Source of the DNA: DAHUXN01 sp963811805 | GTDB taxonomy: Bacteria; Acidobacteriota; Terriglobia; Acidiferrales; UBA7541 | Reading direction: 5' to 3' | NCBI GenBank assembly: GCA_963811805.1 | Contig: CAWESU010000002.1 | Span: 434,001 to 498,000 of the forward strand | DNA: 64,000 bases | In this document: positions 34,005 to 43,940 of the stretch, piece by piece | How positions within the stretch are numbered: the stretch's first letter is position 1 | How the letters are laid out: each line of letters begins with the position of its first letter | Program-made: the position numbers and the translations under genes | The notes under the pieces: model-generated | Databases searched by the model: none | Told to the model about the DNA's origin: nothing | Seen by the model: only the letters and a program-made list of their open reading frames with translations

Positions 34005-34704
34005 CGATGGCCTCCGAGATCTGGAAGTTATGCTGGTGCAGCGGCGTTCCCAGGCTCGCGTTTGGATAGGTCACGATGGTGTCGCCGATGTCGAAGCGTA
34101 GCGCGGCGTGTTTCGTGGGACGGTATTCGACGGCCTCGCCGTAATTGAACGCGAAGTCCGTCGCGCTGCTCAATCCCAGCACCGCCAACGGACTCGACGA
34201 CGCCGAAGTCTGATATCCCAGCCGCGCTGTGAATTGCGGTACGCCCGCGGCACCCGAGGAAGAAAAGAGCGCGGACTCCGCCCCCGATTGGCCCAGCACG
34301 CTGCTGAAATTCACGAATCCCGGCCGCACCACGCTGTATAGCCCCCAGCGCCGCGTCGTCGGCCCCATTCGGATGCCGAAAAGCCCCTCGGTGGTGCGCC
34401 CGCCCGTATTTGCCGTGGACGGATCACCATTCGCGCCGAAAAAGTTCATTTCGGAATCGAGCCCCAGCCAGCTCGAGAAGTTATAGGTGAGGTTTGCGCC
34501 CAGGCCGTTGTCGATCGTGGCGCAGTTTGTGGATGTGTTGCACTGCGAAGGCAGACTCAGCGTCGCGTAATGACCGCCAAGCTCCCATTTGGAGTTGTCC
34601 GCGAAATTTTGCGCGCGCGCGCTGCCAGGCAGGCAAATCACTAACGCCGCAATGCCGGCGAGAAAAACCAGATGCTTTCCGAGGGCCGGGAATGAAGAGC
34701 GCAT
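33991..34704 (-). CDS. Small outer-membrane beta-barrel protein
   Basis: A 237-aa protein. The second ATG (34704) is chosen because AGGAG abuts the first. The signal peptide ends near ARAQ. The mature chain alternates polar and hydrophobic residues (WELGGHYATLSL, GANLTYNFSSWLGLDSEMNFFG, ARLGYQTSAS) and ends in VIRF, the aromatic C-terminus of OmpA/OmpW-like eight-stranded barrels. Its role is unknown. It converges with the aquaporin gene and overlaps it by 14 bp, so the two transcripts meet tail to tail. Confidence 0.85.
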   Translation of the reverse strand: MRSSFPALGKHLVFLAGIAALVICLPGSARAQNFADNSKWELGGHYATLSLPSQCNTSTNCATIDNGLGANLTYNFSSWLGLDSEMNFFGANGDPSTANTGGRTTEGLFGIRMGPTTRRWGLYSVVRPGFVNFSSVLGQSGAESALFSSSGAAGVPQFTARLGYQTSASSSPLAVLGLSSATDFAFNYGEAVEYRPTKHAALRFDIGDTIVTYPNASLGTPLHQHNFQISEAIVIRF

Positions 34705-34877
34705 ACTCATCTCCTGTACATAGTCCGGGCGCCACAGACCGCGCCATTATCACTCCCGCTCATCCTCCGCGCAAGCGCAATTCGCCAGCGCACCAGTCGC
34801 AGTCTTGAGGTACGTCGGAGTGAACTCGGAAGGCTAAGCTGCGGGCTCAACGCGAGCCCCCGAAAATGGTTGGCGAT

Positions 34878-35471
34878 TTACGCGCGTGCGAAGCGCCGGC
34901 GAATCACTGGCGCGAGGCCCAGCAGTCCGGTGCCAAGCAGAAACAACGACGACGGTTCTGGCGTGGTCGTGGTTGAGGCCCCCGCCGTTACGACAACATC
35001 GCCGTCGGCGAGAAAGCCACTCGCTTCGTCATTCTCGGTGAAATAGCACACGCCTAAGGGGACGCAATCCATCGGGAACAGGCCGAGCAAAATATTGTTG
35101 GACGAGTTGTAAGACTGGGGCCCATAGAAGCTCCAATAGAAATCGTTCCCGCCGGTCGCAAAGTCCACGTCGAACAATCCCCCTCCGCCTGTCGGATAGA
35201 AGGTAATCGTACCGCCCGTCACTACGGTGGTGCTTCCGTCGAATCCCACCGTTATCGTCACGCCTGTGTCTTGCAGGCCGCCGCTCACGTTGTTCGGCAC
35301 GGAAAAACTCATCGAAATTTCCCCGTCCGCGACGCTAAACTGGGTCGAGTCGGTGTACATGCTGTACGGGCCGCTCACGACGAAATTATCCACGCTGCTT
35401 GCCCGTGCAGCGGTCGCCAGCACAGCAAAGGCCGCGACGAAAACTATCGACGCAGCTGTGAGCTTCTTCAT
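34878..35471 (-). CDS. PEP-CTERM sorting-domain protein
   Basis: A 197-aa secreted protein; ATG 35471 follows GGAGGGGG. It has a signal peptide (AASIVFVAAFAVLATAARA), a Gly/Thr-rich beta body of unknown function, and a C-terminal PEP-CTERM signal with TTPEPSS, LFLLGTGLLGLAPV and the basic RRRFARA. The signal is nearly the same as in the protein at 10408-11112, so one exosortase probably handles both. The bodies are not obviously related. Confidence 0.9.
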   Translation of the reverse strand: MKKLTAASIVFVAAFAVLATAARASSVDNFVVSGPYSMYTDSTQFSVADGEISMSFSVPNNVSGGLQDTGVTITVGFDGSTTVVTGGTITFYPTGGGGLFDVDFATGGNDFYWSFYGPQSYNSSNNILLGLFPMDCVPLGVCYFTENDEASGFLADGDVVVTAGASTTTTPEPSSLFLLGTGLLGLAPVIRRRFARA

Positions 35472-35750
35472 GGAACCCCCCTCCACTAAGTGCACGGACT
35501 GCCGCAACCGTAGTGCCAAAGCGGCCATCATGTCACAAACGCTGCAATACAATGCTTTAACAGAAAGGCGCCCGCTCATTTATCTGCAATTTGCAGTTCT
35601 TCTGCACAACATGTGCAAGACATTGCGCTGCTGGGGTCCCCCACGCGCCGTGTGTGGCAAGACGTGTGTGCCAAACACATCGCTGCCTCCGTTGATTTGT
35701 TGGCTGGGCCTCGGCCGCCCGAGGCCGGCTCGCTGGATGCGGCAATACTG

Positions 35751-35780
35751 TTGACTTGCCGCAAATGGGGACCCTAATAT
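35751..35780 (+). promoter_or_regulatory. Sigma70-type promoter for the kinase gene, probably giving a leaderless mRNA
   Basis: TTGACT (35751-35756), an 18-bp spacer and TAATAT (35775-35780). The expected transcription start, about seven bases beyond the -10, is at 35787-35790, which is the second ATG of the kinase frame. The first ATG (35781) would lie upstream of the transcript. The rest of the 309-bp spacer (35472-35750) holds only short palindromes such as CTGCAATTTGCAG. Confidence 0.65.
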
Positions 35781-35789
35781 ATGCACCGC

Positions 35790-38054
35790 ATGGCGGCTCT
35801 CGATTCCCTCGCTGGTTCGGCCATCTCTCATTACCGCGTTCTTGAAAAGCTCGGCCGCGGCGGAATGGGCGTCGTCTATAAAGCCGAAGACACGCGCCTC
35901 GGCCGCCTGGTCGCTCTGAAATTCCTCCCCGAAGGCATGGCCGAAGACGCGCAGGCGCTCAACCGCTTTCGCCGCGAAGCGCAAGCGGCCTCCACGCTGA
36001 ATCATCCCAGCATCTGCACGATCTACGACGTCGGCGAGCAGGACGGCAAAGCCTTCATCGCCATGGAATACCTCGATGGCGTCACGTTGAAGCACAAAAT
36101 TGCCGGCCGCCCTCTCGACGCCGAAACGCTCTTGGCTCTGGCCATCGAAGCTGCCGACGCGCTCGACGCCGCCCACGCCAAGGGCATCATTCATCGCGAC
36201 ATCAAACCGGCGAACATCTTCGTCACCTCACGCGGGCACGCCAAAATTCTCGACTTCGGCCTCGCCAAGGTGCTCGCCTCGCATCTCCCAGGGGAGAGCG
36301 CATCGCCGCGAGGCGTCTCTGCCGAACGCACCGCCGACGCCGCGCCGGATTTGACCAGCCCGGGCAGCTCCATCGGCACCGTCGCGTACATGAGTCCGGA
36401 GCAGGCCCGCGGCGAAGAACTCGACGCGCGCACCGATCTGTTTTCCCTCGGCATTGTGCTCTACGAAATGGCCACCGGCGAACTGCCCTTCGGCGGCAGC
36501 ACCACCGCCGTGATCTTCAACGGCATTCTGAACGCCACGCCCAAGCCCGTCACCAAGGTCAACGCCAAAATGCCCGCGGAGCTCAACCGCTTGATCGCCA
36601 AGGCGCTCGAAAAGGACCGCGACCTCCGCTGCCAAAGCGCTGCGGAACTGCGCGCGGATTTGAAGCGCCTGAAGCGCGACCTCGATTCCGGTGGCATGAC
36701 TCCTGCGGCAGGCAGTTGGGCAGCGAATGCCGCAGGAGCAGCCGCCGCGCCGCGTCTAGTCCCGAAGAAAAAGACCGTCGCCGTGCTTTACTTCGAAAAT
36801 CTCAGCGGCGCCAAAGAAGACGAATATTTTCGCGACGGCATGACCGAAGACATCGTCACCGAGCTATCGAAAATCGGCCGCCTCGAGATTTATCCGCGCT
36901 CGGAGATGCTGCCGTTCCGCGACAAGCCGGTCACCGCGCCGGAGGTCGGGGAAAAACTCGGCGCCATGTACGTTCTCGAGGGCTCCATCCGCCGCGCCGG
37001 GAATCGTCTGCGCATCACCACGCAGCTCGTCGAAAGCGCCACGCGCCACTCCGTGTGGGCCGAACGCTATGACCGCCAGATGGAAGACGTGTTCACCATT
37101 CAGGGCGAGATTTCGCTGAGCATCGCAAAAGCGCTGGAGATCACTCTTTCTCCTCAGGAAGAACGGGTCATCGCCGCGAAGCCCACCGCAGATCCTCAGG
37201 CTTACGATTTTTATCTCCGCGGCCGCAATTATCTTCGCCAGCGGCAGTTCGAATACGCGCTCGCCATGTACGAGGAAGCCGCCAAACTAGATCCGAATTT
37301 CGCGCATGCCTACGCGGGAATGGCGCGCGCGTGGGGCGAGAAGTTCGAGGTGCACAATCCCAGCCCGGAATACATCGAAAAGGGCCTGGAAGCGTGCGCC
37401 CGCGCGGAAAGCCTGGCGCCGGATTTGCCGGAAGTGCTGGCCGCGCGAGCGCGCATTCTCTATGCGCAACAGGAGTATGAAGGCTCCATCCGCTTGGCGC
37501 GCCGCGCCATCGAGCTTCAACCGGAATGCGAAGGCGCACACGACGTGCTCGGACGCTCGTATTTCGCCGCGGGGCGTTACGAAGACGCCGCGCAACTCGC
37601 CGATAGCGCTCTCGAAGTCGTCAGCAACGATTACAACGCGCTGATTCCTCTCATCAACTCGCTCGAAAAGCTCGGCCGCGTCGCCGACGCCGAACGTTTG
37701 CGCCGCCGCGAAATGGAGGTGCTGGAAAGCCAGCTCCGCCAGTTTCCCGACGATGTCCGCGCGCGCGTCTTGCTCGGCGCCGATCTGGCCACTTTCGGCC
37801 ATGCCGACGAAGCCATTCGCCACGTCCGCATCTCAGTGGCCATGCGTCCCACCGATTCCAACGTCCTCTACAATGCGGCCTGCACCTACGGCATCCTCGG
37901 ACTGAAAGCGGAATCACTCGACGCCTTTCGCCGCTGCGTCACCGCGGGCTACTCCAATCTGGACTGGTGCACCAAAGACCCGGACTTGAAAATCCTGCAC
38001 GACGACCCGGACTTCAACGCCCTCGTCAAAGGCTCCGCCGCGCCCTCCGTCTGA
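35790..38054 (+). CDS. Ser/Thr protein kinase with TolB-like domain and TPR repeats
   Basis: A 754-aa protein. The Hanks-type kinase domain (about residues 10-290) shows GRGGMGVVY, the ATP Lys in VALKFLPE, HRDIKPANI, DFGLAKV and GTVAYMSPEQARGEE, so it is active-looking. A FlgO/TolB-like domain follows (about 325-460: VAVLYFENLSG, YVLEGSIRRAGNRLRI), then at least six TPRs. No membrane helix separates them, unlike in PknB. This kinase-TolB-TPR layout is expanded in Acidobacteriota and likely serves signalling complexes. The start at 35790 follows from the promoter position; ATG 35781 is the alternative. Confidence 0.93.
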   Translation: MAALDSLAGSAISHYRVLEKLGRGGMGVVYKAEDTRLGRLVALKFLPEGMAEDAQALNRFRREAQAASTLNHPSICTIYDVGEQDGKAFIAMEYLDGVTLKHKIAGRPLDAETLLALAIEAADALDAAHAKGIIHRDIKPANIFVTSRGHAKILDFGLAKVLASHLPGESASPRGVSAERTADAAPDLTSPGSSIGTVAYMSPEQARGEELDARTDLFSLGIVLYEMATGELPFGGSTTAVIFNGILNATPKPVTKVNAKMPAELNRLIAKALEKDRDLRCQSAAELRADLKRLKRDLDSGGMTPAAGSWAANAAGAAAAPRLVPKKKTVAVLYFENLSGAKEDEYFRDGMTEDIVTELSKIGRLEIYPRSEMLPFRDKPVTAPEVGEKLGAMYVLEGSIRRAGNRLRITTQLVESATRHSVWAERYDRQMEDVFTIQGEISLSIAKALEITLSPQEERVIAAKPTADPQAYDFYLRGRNYLRQRQFEYALAMYEEAAKLDPNFAHAYAGMARAWGEKFEVHNPSPEYIEKGLEACARAESLAPDLPEVLAARARILYAQQEYEGSIRLARRAIELQPECEGAHDVLGRSYFAAGRYEDAAQLADSALEVVSNDYNALIPLINSLEKLGRVADAERLRRREMEVLESQLRQFPDDVRARVLLGADLATFGHADEAIRHVRISVAMRPTDSNVLYNAACTYGILGLKAESLDAFRRCVTAGYSNLDWCTKDPDLKILHDDPDFNALVKGSAAPSV

Positions 38055-38127
38055 CCGCGAATAATCCCGCTCGCCGGTGCACCTGGCACTGCTTGCGTCA
38101 GCTCGATGTCTGGCTTATCCTCACCGC

Positions 38128-39228
38128 ATGCCACTCGTTTTCTTCGCGCTGTGCATCGCCATGTTTCAAGCGCGAGTCGTGAAGCCCGCGCCCGCGAATC
38201 CTCCGGCTCAAACTAGCCGTCCGCCCCTGACGCCGCAGGAAGTCGCAAACCTCGAAACTGCGGCGGCGAGCGGAGATGCCACCGCGCAGTACAAGCTGGC
38301 GCTGGCTTATGAAAATGGCGACGGCGTGCCGCAGGACCCGAAGACGGCGTTCGAATGGTGTAAGAAATCGGCCGACCAGGGCAACGCGGAAGCCGAAACT
38401 GAGCTCGGCGTGATGTATCGCCTCGGGGAAGGCGTCGCAGAGGATAGGCAACTCGCCGTGCAGTGGTACGAAAAGGCGTCACGACAAGGCAACGCCGTCG
38501 CGATGTTTGACCTCGGCGGGGCATATTACAACGGCGACGGCGTCGAGATCGACGACAGTGTTTCGTACGCCTGGTTTGTCCTTGCCAAGGAAGCGGGAGA
38601 CCCGCAGGCCGTGCCCGCGGTCGCCAGAGCCGAATCGGAATTGCCGGCTTGGCGCATTACTGTGGGCTACAAGAGACTCGCGCAGCTTTGCGGGGATGGC
38701 AAATACGCGCCCGAGAACCAGGTCGAATCTGCCTCCTGGTGGTTGAAGGCGGCCGAGCGCGGCGACCAGGAAGCGGAGCTCGGAATCGCAGACAAGCTGC
38801 TCCACGGGCAGGGCGTTCCGCAGGACCTTTCGCGCGCGCGATACTGGTGCAACGAAGCGGCGAAACGAGGCGAACCGCAAGGCGATTACTGCCTGGGTTA
38901 TATCTATCAGCGTGGCCTCGGCGTTTCCGCCGATGCCAAAAAAGCTCGAAATTGGTATGAAGCCGGCGCCGACCGGAACAACGTCGCCGCGATTCGCGCC
39001 TTGGCGCAGATGGACGAAGCCGGCGAAGGGTCCAAGGTCGACCTCGTAGGGGCGTTTGTTTGGTACGCGAAGCTTGCTGTCGCTAACGACAAGGATGCCC
39101 AGCAACAGATCGTCAGGCTGCGGAGCAAAATGAGCGCAAAGGACTGGAGGGAAGTGCAGAAGCGTTTGCCGCGTTTTCACGTCGATCCTGGCAAGCTCAA
39201 CGCCATTCTGCAGTCGGCAACGAATTGA
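38128..39228 (+). CDS. Sel1-like repeat protein, exported
   Basis: A 366-aa protein from ATG 38128 with a short hydrophobic N-terminus (PLVFFALCIAMFQA). About six Sel1 repeats follow, each with the A-x-YxLALxYENGDGV pattern (AQYKLALAYENGDGVPQD, AETELGVMYRLGEGV, GDYCLGYIYQRGLGV). One central segment (about 165-200) has lost the pattern. Sel1 proteins act as scaffolds in signalling or envelope assembly. It lies 73 bp after the kinase-TPR gene on the same strand, which suggests shared function. Confidence 0.87.
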   Translation: MPLVFFALCIAMFQARVVKPAPANPPAQTSRPPLTPQEVANLETAAASGDATAQYKLALAYENGDGVPQDPKTAFEWCKKSADQGNAEAETELGVMYRLGEGVAEDRQLAVQWYEKASRQGNAVAMFDLGGAYYNGDGVEIDDSVSYAWFVLAKEAGDPQAVPAVARAESELPAWRITVGYKRLAQLCGDGKYAPENQVESASWWLKAAERGDQEAELGIADKLLHGQGVPQDLSRARYWCNEAAKRGEPQGDYCLGYIYQRGLGVSADAKKARNWYEAGADRNNVAAIRALAQMDEAGEGSKVDLVGAFVWYAKLAVANDKDAQQQIVRLRSKMSAKDWREVQKRLPRFHVDPGKLNAILQSATN

Positions 39229-39381
39229 GCTCGCCGCACGACGAATCGCTCCTCGGCCTTGTGTTTTTCAGCGCGCAAAGATTTTCCAGCCTGAATCACG
39301 CTAGAATGGCGCAGCATCTGATGCGTCAGGCCCTGGCGAGTCCCGCGGCGTCAAGCCCGCGGACAGCGAAAAGGAGCGGCA

Positions 39382-40530
39382 GTGGGTGTGATTACGATTC
39401 TTGGCGTAGCGCTGCTCGCGGTGATCCTCTGGGACGTCTTCGAAACGATCATTCTGCCGCGCCGCGTCACCCGTCGTTTCCGTCTGGCGCGCATGTTTTA
39501 TCGTTCCACGTGGCGGCCCTGGCGCTTTGTCGCTTGCCTGCTCCAGCGCAGGAAAAATCTACGTGAAAGTTTTCTTGCCTATTACGGCCCGCTCTCGCTC
39601 CTCGCGCTCTTCGTGGTATGGGCCGTAGGGCTGATCTTCGCATTCACAATTCTTCAATACGCCGCGGGCTCGGCCATCAATCTCGCTCCCAATCAGAAGC
39701 CCGGCTTCTGGAGCGATCTGTACATGAGCGGAACCACTTTCTTTACGCTCGGCCTCGGCGACGTCACCCCGCGTTCGGAAGTGGCGCGCATCATTACCGT
39801 CTTTGAAGCAGGCCTGGGCTTCGGTTTTCTCGCCCTGGTCATCAGTTATTTGCCGGTGCTCTACGGCTCGTTCTCGCGGCGCGAAGTGAATATTTCGCTG
39901 CTCGATGCGCGCGCCGGCTCGCCGCCCAGCGCCTCCGAAATGCTGCGCCGCGTCGCGCTGCGCCAGAATCCCCACGCCTTCGAGCAAAATCTGAACGAGT
40001 GGGAAAAGTGGTCCGCGGAGCTGATGGAAAGCCATTTGTCCTATCCCGTGCTCTGCTACTTTCGTTCGCAGCACAATAATCAATCCTGGCTCGCCGCGCT
40101 CACCACGGTGCTCGACGTTTCCGCGCTGCTCATCGCCTATGGCCAGGGCGAGCTGAAGTGGCAGGCCAAGCTGACCTTCGCCATTTCGCGCCACGCGCTC
40201 GTCGATTTGTCGCAAGTGCTCAACACGCCGCCGCGCGAATTCGAAGAGGAGCGCCTGCCGCCCAATGAATTGCAGGAATTGCGCGCCCTCTTGATCGCCG
40301 CGGAGCTTTCGACGTGCTGCCCCGACGAAGATCAGCGCCTTGCGGAGCTGCGCCGCATGTACGAGCCCTACGCCCGCGCCCTCTCTGATCGCCTGCTGAT
40401 GCCCATCGGCAAATGGGCGCCGGAAGCGAAAGTCGTCGACAACTGGCGCACCTCCGCCTGGGCGCGCATCTCTTCCGCCGACGTCCAGCCCGCGCCCCTG
40501 ACCGAACTCGAAGAACGGGAGCACTTTTAG
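39382..40530 (+). CDS. Two-helix potassium-channel-like membrane protein
   Basis: A 382-aa protein from GTG 39382, preceded by AAAAGGAG. A helix at the N-terminus (ITILGVALLAVILWDVFETI) and a second (LSLLALFVVWAVGLIFAF) lead to a pore loop with selectivity sequence TLGLGD (canonical TVGYGD) and a third helix (AGLGFGFLALVISYLPVLY). The 200-aa C-terminal cytoplasmic part is helical and has no RCK/TrkA motif that I can see. TLGLGD filters occur in Acidobacteriota and proteobacterial channels of this type. Ion choice and gating are unknown. Confidence 0.85.
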   Translation: MGVITILGVALLAVILWDVFETIILPRRVTRRFRLARMFYRSTWRPWRFVACLLQRRKNLRESFLAYYGPLSLLALFVVWAVGLIFAFTILQYAAGSAINLAPNQKPGFWSDLYMSGTTFFTLGLGDVTPRSEVARIITVFEAGLGFGFLALVISYLPVLYGSFSRREVNISLLDARAGSPPSASEMLRRVALRQNPHAFEQNLNEWEKWSAELMESHLSYPVLCYFRSQHNNQSWLAALTTVLDVSALLIAYGQGELKWQAKLTFAISRHALVDLSQVLNTPPREFEEERLPPNELQELRALLIAAELSTCCPDEDQRLAELRRMYEPYARALSDRLLMPIGKWAPEAKVVDNWRTSAWARISSADVQPAPLTELEEREHF

Positions 40531-40556
40531 GATTATTCTTGGCGAATCGCCCGCGC

Positions 40557-41537
40557 TTAATTCCGCCGCAGAACCAGAATGGTCCGGTCATCGTGCTGGC
40601 GCGTGCCGGCAGAGAAATTCTTGACTTCCTGGAGGCAAGCAGCCGTGAGCGCCTCTGGTTCCAGAGTGTGCCGTCCGTTCAGAAACTGCGCCAGGCGGCG
40701 AAGACCGTATTCGTTGCTCGCGCCGTCCAGCGATTCCGTCAGGCCGTCGGTGTAAGAAACCAGACTTTCGCCGCGTTTGAGCTGCACCTTCTCCGACGGG
40801 TAAGTTCCCGCGCCGAACATGCCAAGCGGCATGCCCTTTGCTTCGAGCGAACGTACTTCACCGTCTCGCAGTAAAAATACCGGCAAATGCCCGGCGTTGC
40901 ACAATTCCACGGCGCCGGAGGCGGAAGCGCGCCCGCAGACGAGCGTCGCGTATTGTCCCGCCGTGGTGCTCTCGCAAAACAGGCGGCTCACGCGCGCCAC
41001 GAGTTGATCCAGCGGCAGGTTGCTGTTCACCAGACTGCGAAAAATCCCGTGAAGCTGCGTCATGAGCAAAGACGCGGCCACGCCTTTTCCCGAAACGTCG
41101 CCCAGCGCGAAAAACACGTCGCCCGCTGCTCCGTCTGGAATCACGTCGCAATAGTCGCCGCTGACGATGCCGGCGGGTTCGTAGCAGTAATGAAGTTTCC
41201 AGCCGCTGGCAGCGATGTCGTGTGGCGGCAGCAGGGCGCGCTGCACCCCCGACGCGAGTTCCAGGTCCTGCTCCAGCGCGCGGCGCTGCTCTTCGTTCAA
41301 ATGATCCAGACATAGGCGCACCAGCGGGTCGGCGATCACGCGTTCCTGCTCGATCGTGTCGTGGCACTCCTCGCAAATTCCAAACGTGCCCTCGCGCATG
41401 CGCTCCAGCGCCGCGTCGACTTCGGTGAGCAGCGCGGCGATGGAAGTATTCGCAGCGGGCGTCGCCATTGCCGCTTGCAGTCTCCTGCGGCGATCCTCCA
41501 GTTTCGATTGCAAATAAGTTTCGGTGATCGTCTCCAC
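40557..41537 (-). CDS. DksA/TraR-type zinc finger fused to SpoIIE/RsbU PP2C phosphatase
   Basis: A 326-aa protein. The N-terminal 90 residues have a coiled helix pair and a DksA/TraR-type zinc finger with C55, C58, C76 and H79 (GICEEC...LCLDH; the fourth ligand is His instead of Cys). Residues about 100-325 are a SpoIIE-family PP2C domain with GDYCDV, GDVSGKGVAASLLM, DGLTE and HDDRTILVLRR. RsbU-like phosphatases act on anti-anti-sigma factors in partner-switching stress control. A DksA-like finger could tie it to RNA polymerase or (p)ppGpp. No partner STAS or anti-sigma gene is nearby. Confidence 0.9.
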   Translation of the reverse strand: METITETYLQSKLEDRRRRLQAAMATPAANTSIAALLTEVDAALERMREGTFGICEECHDTIEQERVIADPLVRLCLDHLNEEQRRALEQDLELASGVQRALLPPHDIAASGWKLHYCYEPAGIVSGDYCDVIPDGAAGDVFFALGDVSGKGVAASLLMTQLHGIFRSLVNSNLPLDQLVARVSRLFCESTTAGQYATLVCGRASASGAVELCNAGHLPVFLLRDGEVRSLEAKGMPLGMFGAGTYPSEKVQLKRGESLVSYTDGLTESLDGASNEYGLRRLAQFLNGRHTLEPEALTAACLQEVKNFSAGTRQHDDRTILVLRRN

Positions 41538-42233
41538 GGTTCCTCCTCTGCTCGCGCTGCGAGTCTACTCGAGAGCGACAAACGCGCGATATCCGGTTTT
41601 GGACGTCAAATCCTTTCCCTCGATCCATTTCCACAAGGCGCAGCGAATATCCAATCGCCATCGTTGGTAGAGGCGAGTATTTGTTGGATGCCACGCCGCG
41701 AACGAGGACTCAGCGCAAAGGGGGCTGGAAGCTGAACGGGCCGGTAAGCGGAAATGCTCTGGGCGCGTGCGCAAGTTGCGCCGCCCAGCGCGTCATTCTC
41801 GGGCGCTCCGCGCAAAAAAAACTGTGGAAATCGGTACGAAAGTACTATCTAACCCCATAATTGTGAGCGATTTCGTGTTGACACGGTTTCCCGCGTCTGC
41901 TAAATACGCGTGCAACAGTACAGAGAAATCAGGATGCGCTTCGAGTGTTGCCCGTAGTTGCATCGGCTCCCTAGCCCCTGCTGTTCGTTCAGTACGTTCG
42001 CACGCATTTGCGGTGCGCGCGTGCAGCTGTACGAAGAAGCCGTTCGAGTATGAATGGGCCCCCGCCCTCCCTGCTATAGCGGTTCGCTAGATTCGCTCAA
42101 GTCCGTAGTGGTGCGTCCATGCGGTCTGTTCTGGTTGCCGACTAACTCCCCCTCGGGGAATGTCGAAAACCTCGAGGCTGAAAACCACGCCGCTCTGGGT
42201 GTGTCCAAACGCGCGGCGAGAGGAGCGTAGATA
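41538..42233. other. Gene-free 0.7-kb region with a candidate promoter
   Basis: No reading frame here is convincing. A perfect -35 TTGACA (41878-41883), a 17-bp spacer and TAAATA (41901-41906) point rightward. The transcript would have a leader of about 320 bases before the di-haem oxidoreductase gene. That leader contains GTGCGCGCGTGCAGC-like GC stems but nothing I can assign to a riboswitch class. Confidence 0.5.
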
Positions 42234-43727
42234 ATGACCGAAAAAAAACAGTCGTTTCTTGGGGAACTTATATGGGCGCTTCTGATTTGCGCGATTGCCG
42301 CTGGTGCAGGGCTCTTGCAAGCGCAATCTGCGGCGAAAGATCCCGGTCCGCGCGGCGGACCTGCCGGCGCGGGCAATTACTATTCGACGCTCGACGCCAA
42401 CGAACAGGGCTTCTTCGCACAAGCGTTTGCGCGCTTTCAGGAAGTCGACTCGGTGTCCGGCGCACTTCCAAACGAAACCGGTTCGGGCCTGGGCCCGACG
42501 TTCAACGGCAACAGTTGCGCGATGTGCCACGCGCAGCCCGCGATCGGCGGCAGCAGTCCGGGTCTGACCAGCCCGCAAAAGCCGGTTCCCAATCCGCAAG
42601 TCGCCCTGGCGATTCTCGATGGCGCGCTGAACGCGCTTCCGTCATTCATCACCGCCAGTGGCCCGGTGCGTGAAGCGCGATTCATTTCCACCAACCCGAA
42701 TAATGCGTCGGCTGCGCTGGACGGCGGCGTTCATGACCTCTACACCATCGCGGGCCGTTCCGACGCAACCGGCTGCTCCTTGGCGCAGCCCAACTTTTCG
42801 CAAGAGCTCTCCGAGAGCAACGTCATTTTCCGCATTCCGACGCCGCTCTTCGGTCTCGGCTTGGTGGAAAACACTCCGGACGCCACGCTGGAGGCGAACC
42901 TGGCAGCCAACGCTTCCCAGAAATCGGCGCTGGGCATCAGTGGCGTCCTCAACATCAGCGGCAACGACGGGACGGTCACGAAATTTGGCTGGAAGGCGCA
43001 AAACAAATCTCTGTTGATGTTCGCCGGCGAGGCCTACAACGTCGAGATGGGCGTCAGTAATGAGCTTTTCACCAACGAACGCTCCGCCGTGTCGGGATGC
43101 GTATTCAACGGCTCGCCGGAAGATGCCACCAACATCGTCGATCCCACCGACGGCTCGACCACCGGCACGGCCTCGAATATGAGTTCCGACGTGGTGAACT
43201 TTGCCGCGTTCATCCGTCTTTCCGCGCCGGCCGCGCCCGTGCCGTTAAGCGCCTCCGCTCAGACCGGCCAAACTCTCTTTGGTTCGGTCGGATGCGCGAT
43301 GTGCCACACAGCGACGTTGCAGAGCGGGCCGTCGCCATTCACCGGAATGTCCAACGTGGTTTACCACCCCTACTCCGATTTCGCGCTCCATCACATGGGC
43401 TCGAACTTGGCCGACGGCGTGGTGCAAGGAAACGCCGGACCGGACATGTTCCGCACCGCTCCTCTATGGGGCATCGGTCAGCGGCTCTTTTTCCTGCACG
43501 ACGGGCGCACCGCCGACCTCCTGCAGGCCATCGAGGCGCATTTCAGCTCGGGCAACGTGTGCACCGACGCGCGCAGCACCCTGGAGTTCGAGGTCAGCGG
43601 CTCCTCGTTCGAGCCGTCCTCGCAGTCGCAGGTGTGTGGCTCGGAGGCGAATGCGGTGATCAACAAATTCAACTCGCTTACCCCGGCACAGAAGCAGGCA
43701 ATCCTGAATTTCCTCCGCTCGCTGTGA
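42234..43727 (+). CDS. Di-haem c-type oxidoreductase (DHOR/thiol-oxidoreductase-like family)
   Basis: A 497-aa exported protein with a signal anchor (LIWALLICAIAAGAGLL) and two haem-binding motifs, C95-AM-C98-H99 (NSCAMCHAQ) and a second CAMCH in the C-terminal third (VGCAMCHTA). WGIGQRLFFLHDGR and the repeated aromatic segments fit the family long annotated as DUF1111. Periplasmic electron transfer is likely; the substrate is unknown. The probable start is ATG 42234 after GAGAGGAG. No partner gene is adjacent. Confidence 0.88.
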   Translation: MTEKKQSFLGELIWALLICAIAAGAGLLQAQSAAKDPGPRGGPAGAGNYYSTLDANEQGFFAQAFARFQEVDSVSGALPNETGSGLGPTFNGNSCAMCHAQPAIGGSSPGLTSPQKPVPNPQVALAILDGALNALPSFITASGPVREARFISTNPNNASAALDGGVHDLYTIAGRSDATGCSLAQPNFSQELSESNVIFRIPTPLFGLGLVENTPDATLEANLAANASQKSALGISGVLNISGNDGTVTKFGWKAQNKSLLMFAGEAYNVEMGVSNELFTNERSAVSGCVFNGSPEDATNIVDPTDGSTTGTASNMSSDVVNFAAFIRLSAPAAPVPLSASAQTGQTLFGSVGCAMCHTATLQSGPSPFTGMSNVVYHPYSDFALHHMGSNLADGVVQGNAGPDMFRTAPLWGIGQRLFFLHDGRTADLLQAIEAHFSSGNVCTDARSTLEFEVSGSSFEPSSQSQVCGSEANAVINKFNSLTPAQKQAILNFLRSL

Positions 43728-43940
43728 CCGCGATTCCGCGAGCGGCTCTCTGGTGGTGACGCAGCACGGTACACGAGGCGGCATTTAATCCTCTCCGTAA
43801 TTGCCGCCTCCGTGTATTACCCGCGAGAATACCGCCGCGCCCGCGTCACTCGGCGCACATAAAGTTTCAGTTGCCAAGACGCGAATTTTTCCGCAAAGTA
43901 ATCGCCGCTCGTCCCATCAAAACTAAGGAAGGGAACGAAA

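Noticed and set aside
41767..42090. 107-codon frame upstream of the di-haem gene
   Set aside because: No recognisable start site or domain, composition not protein-like.
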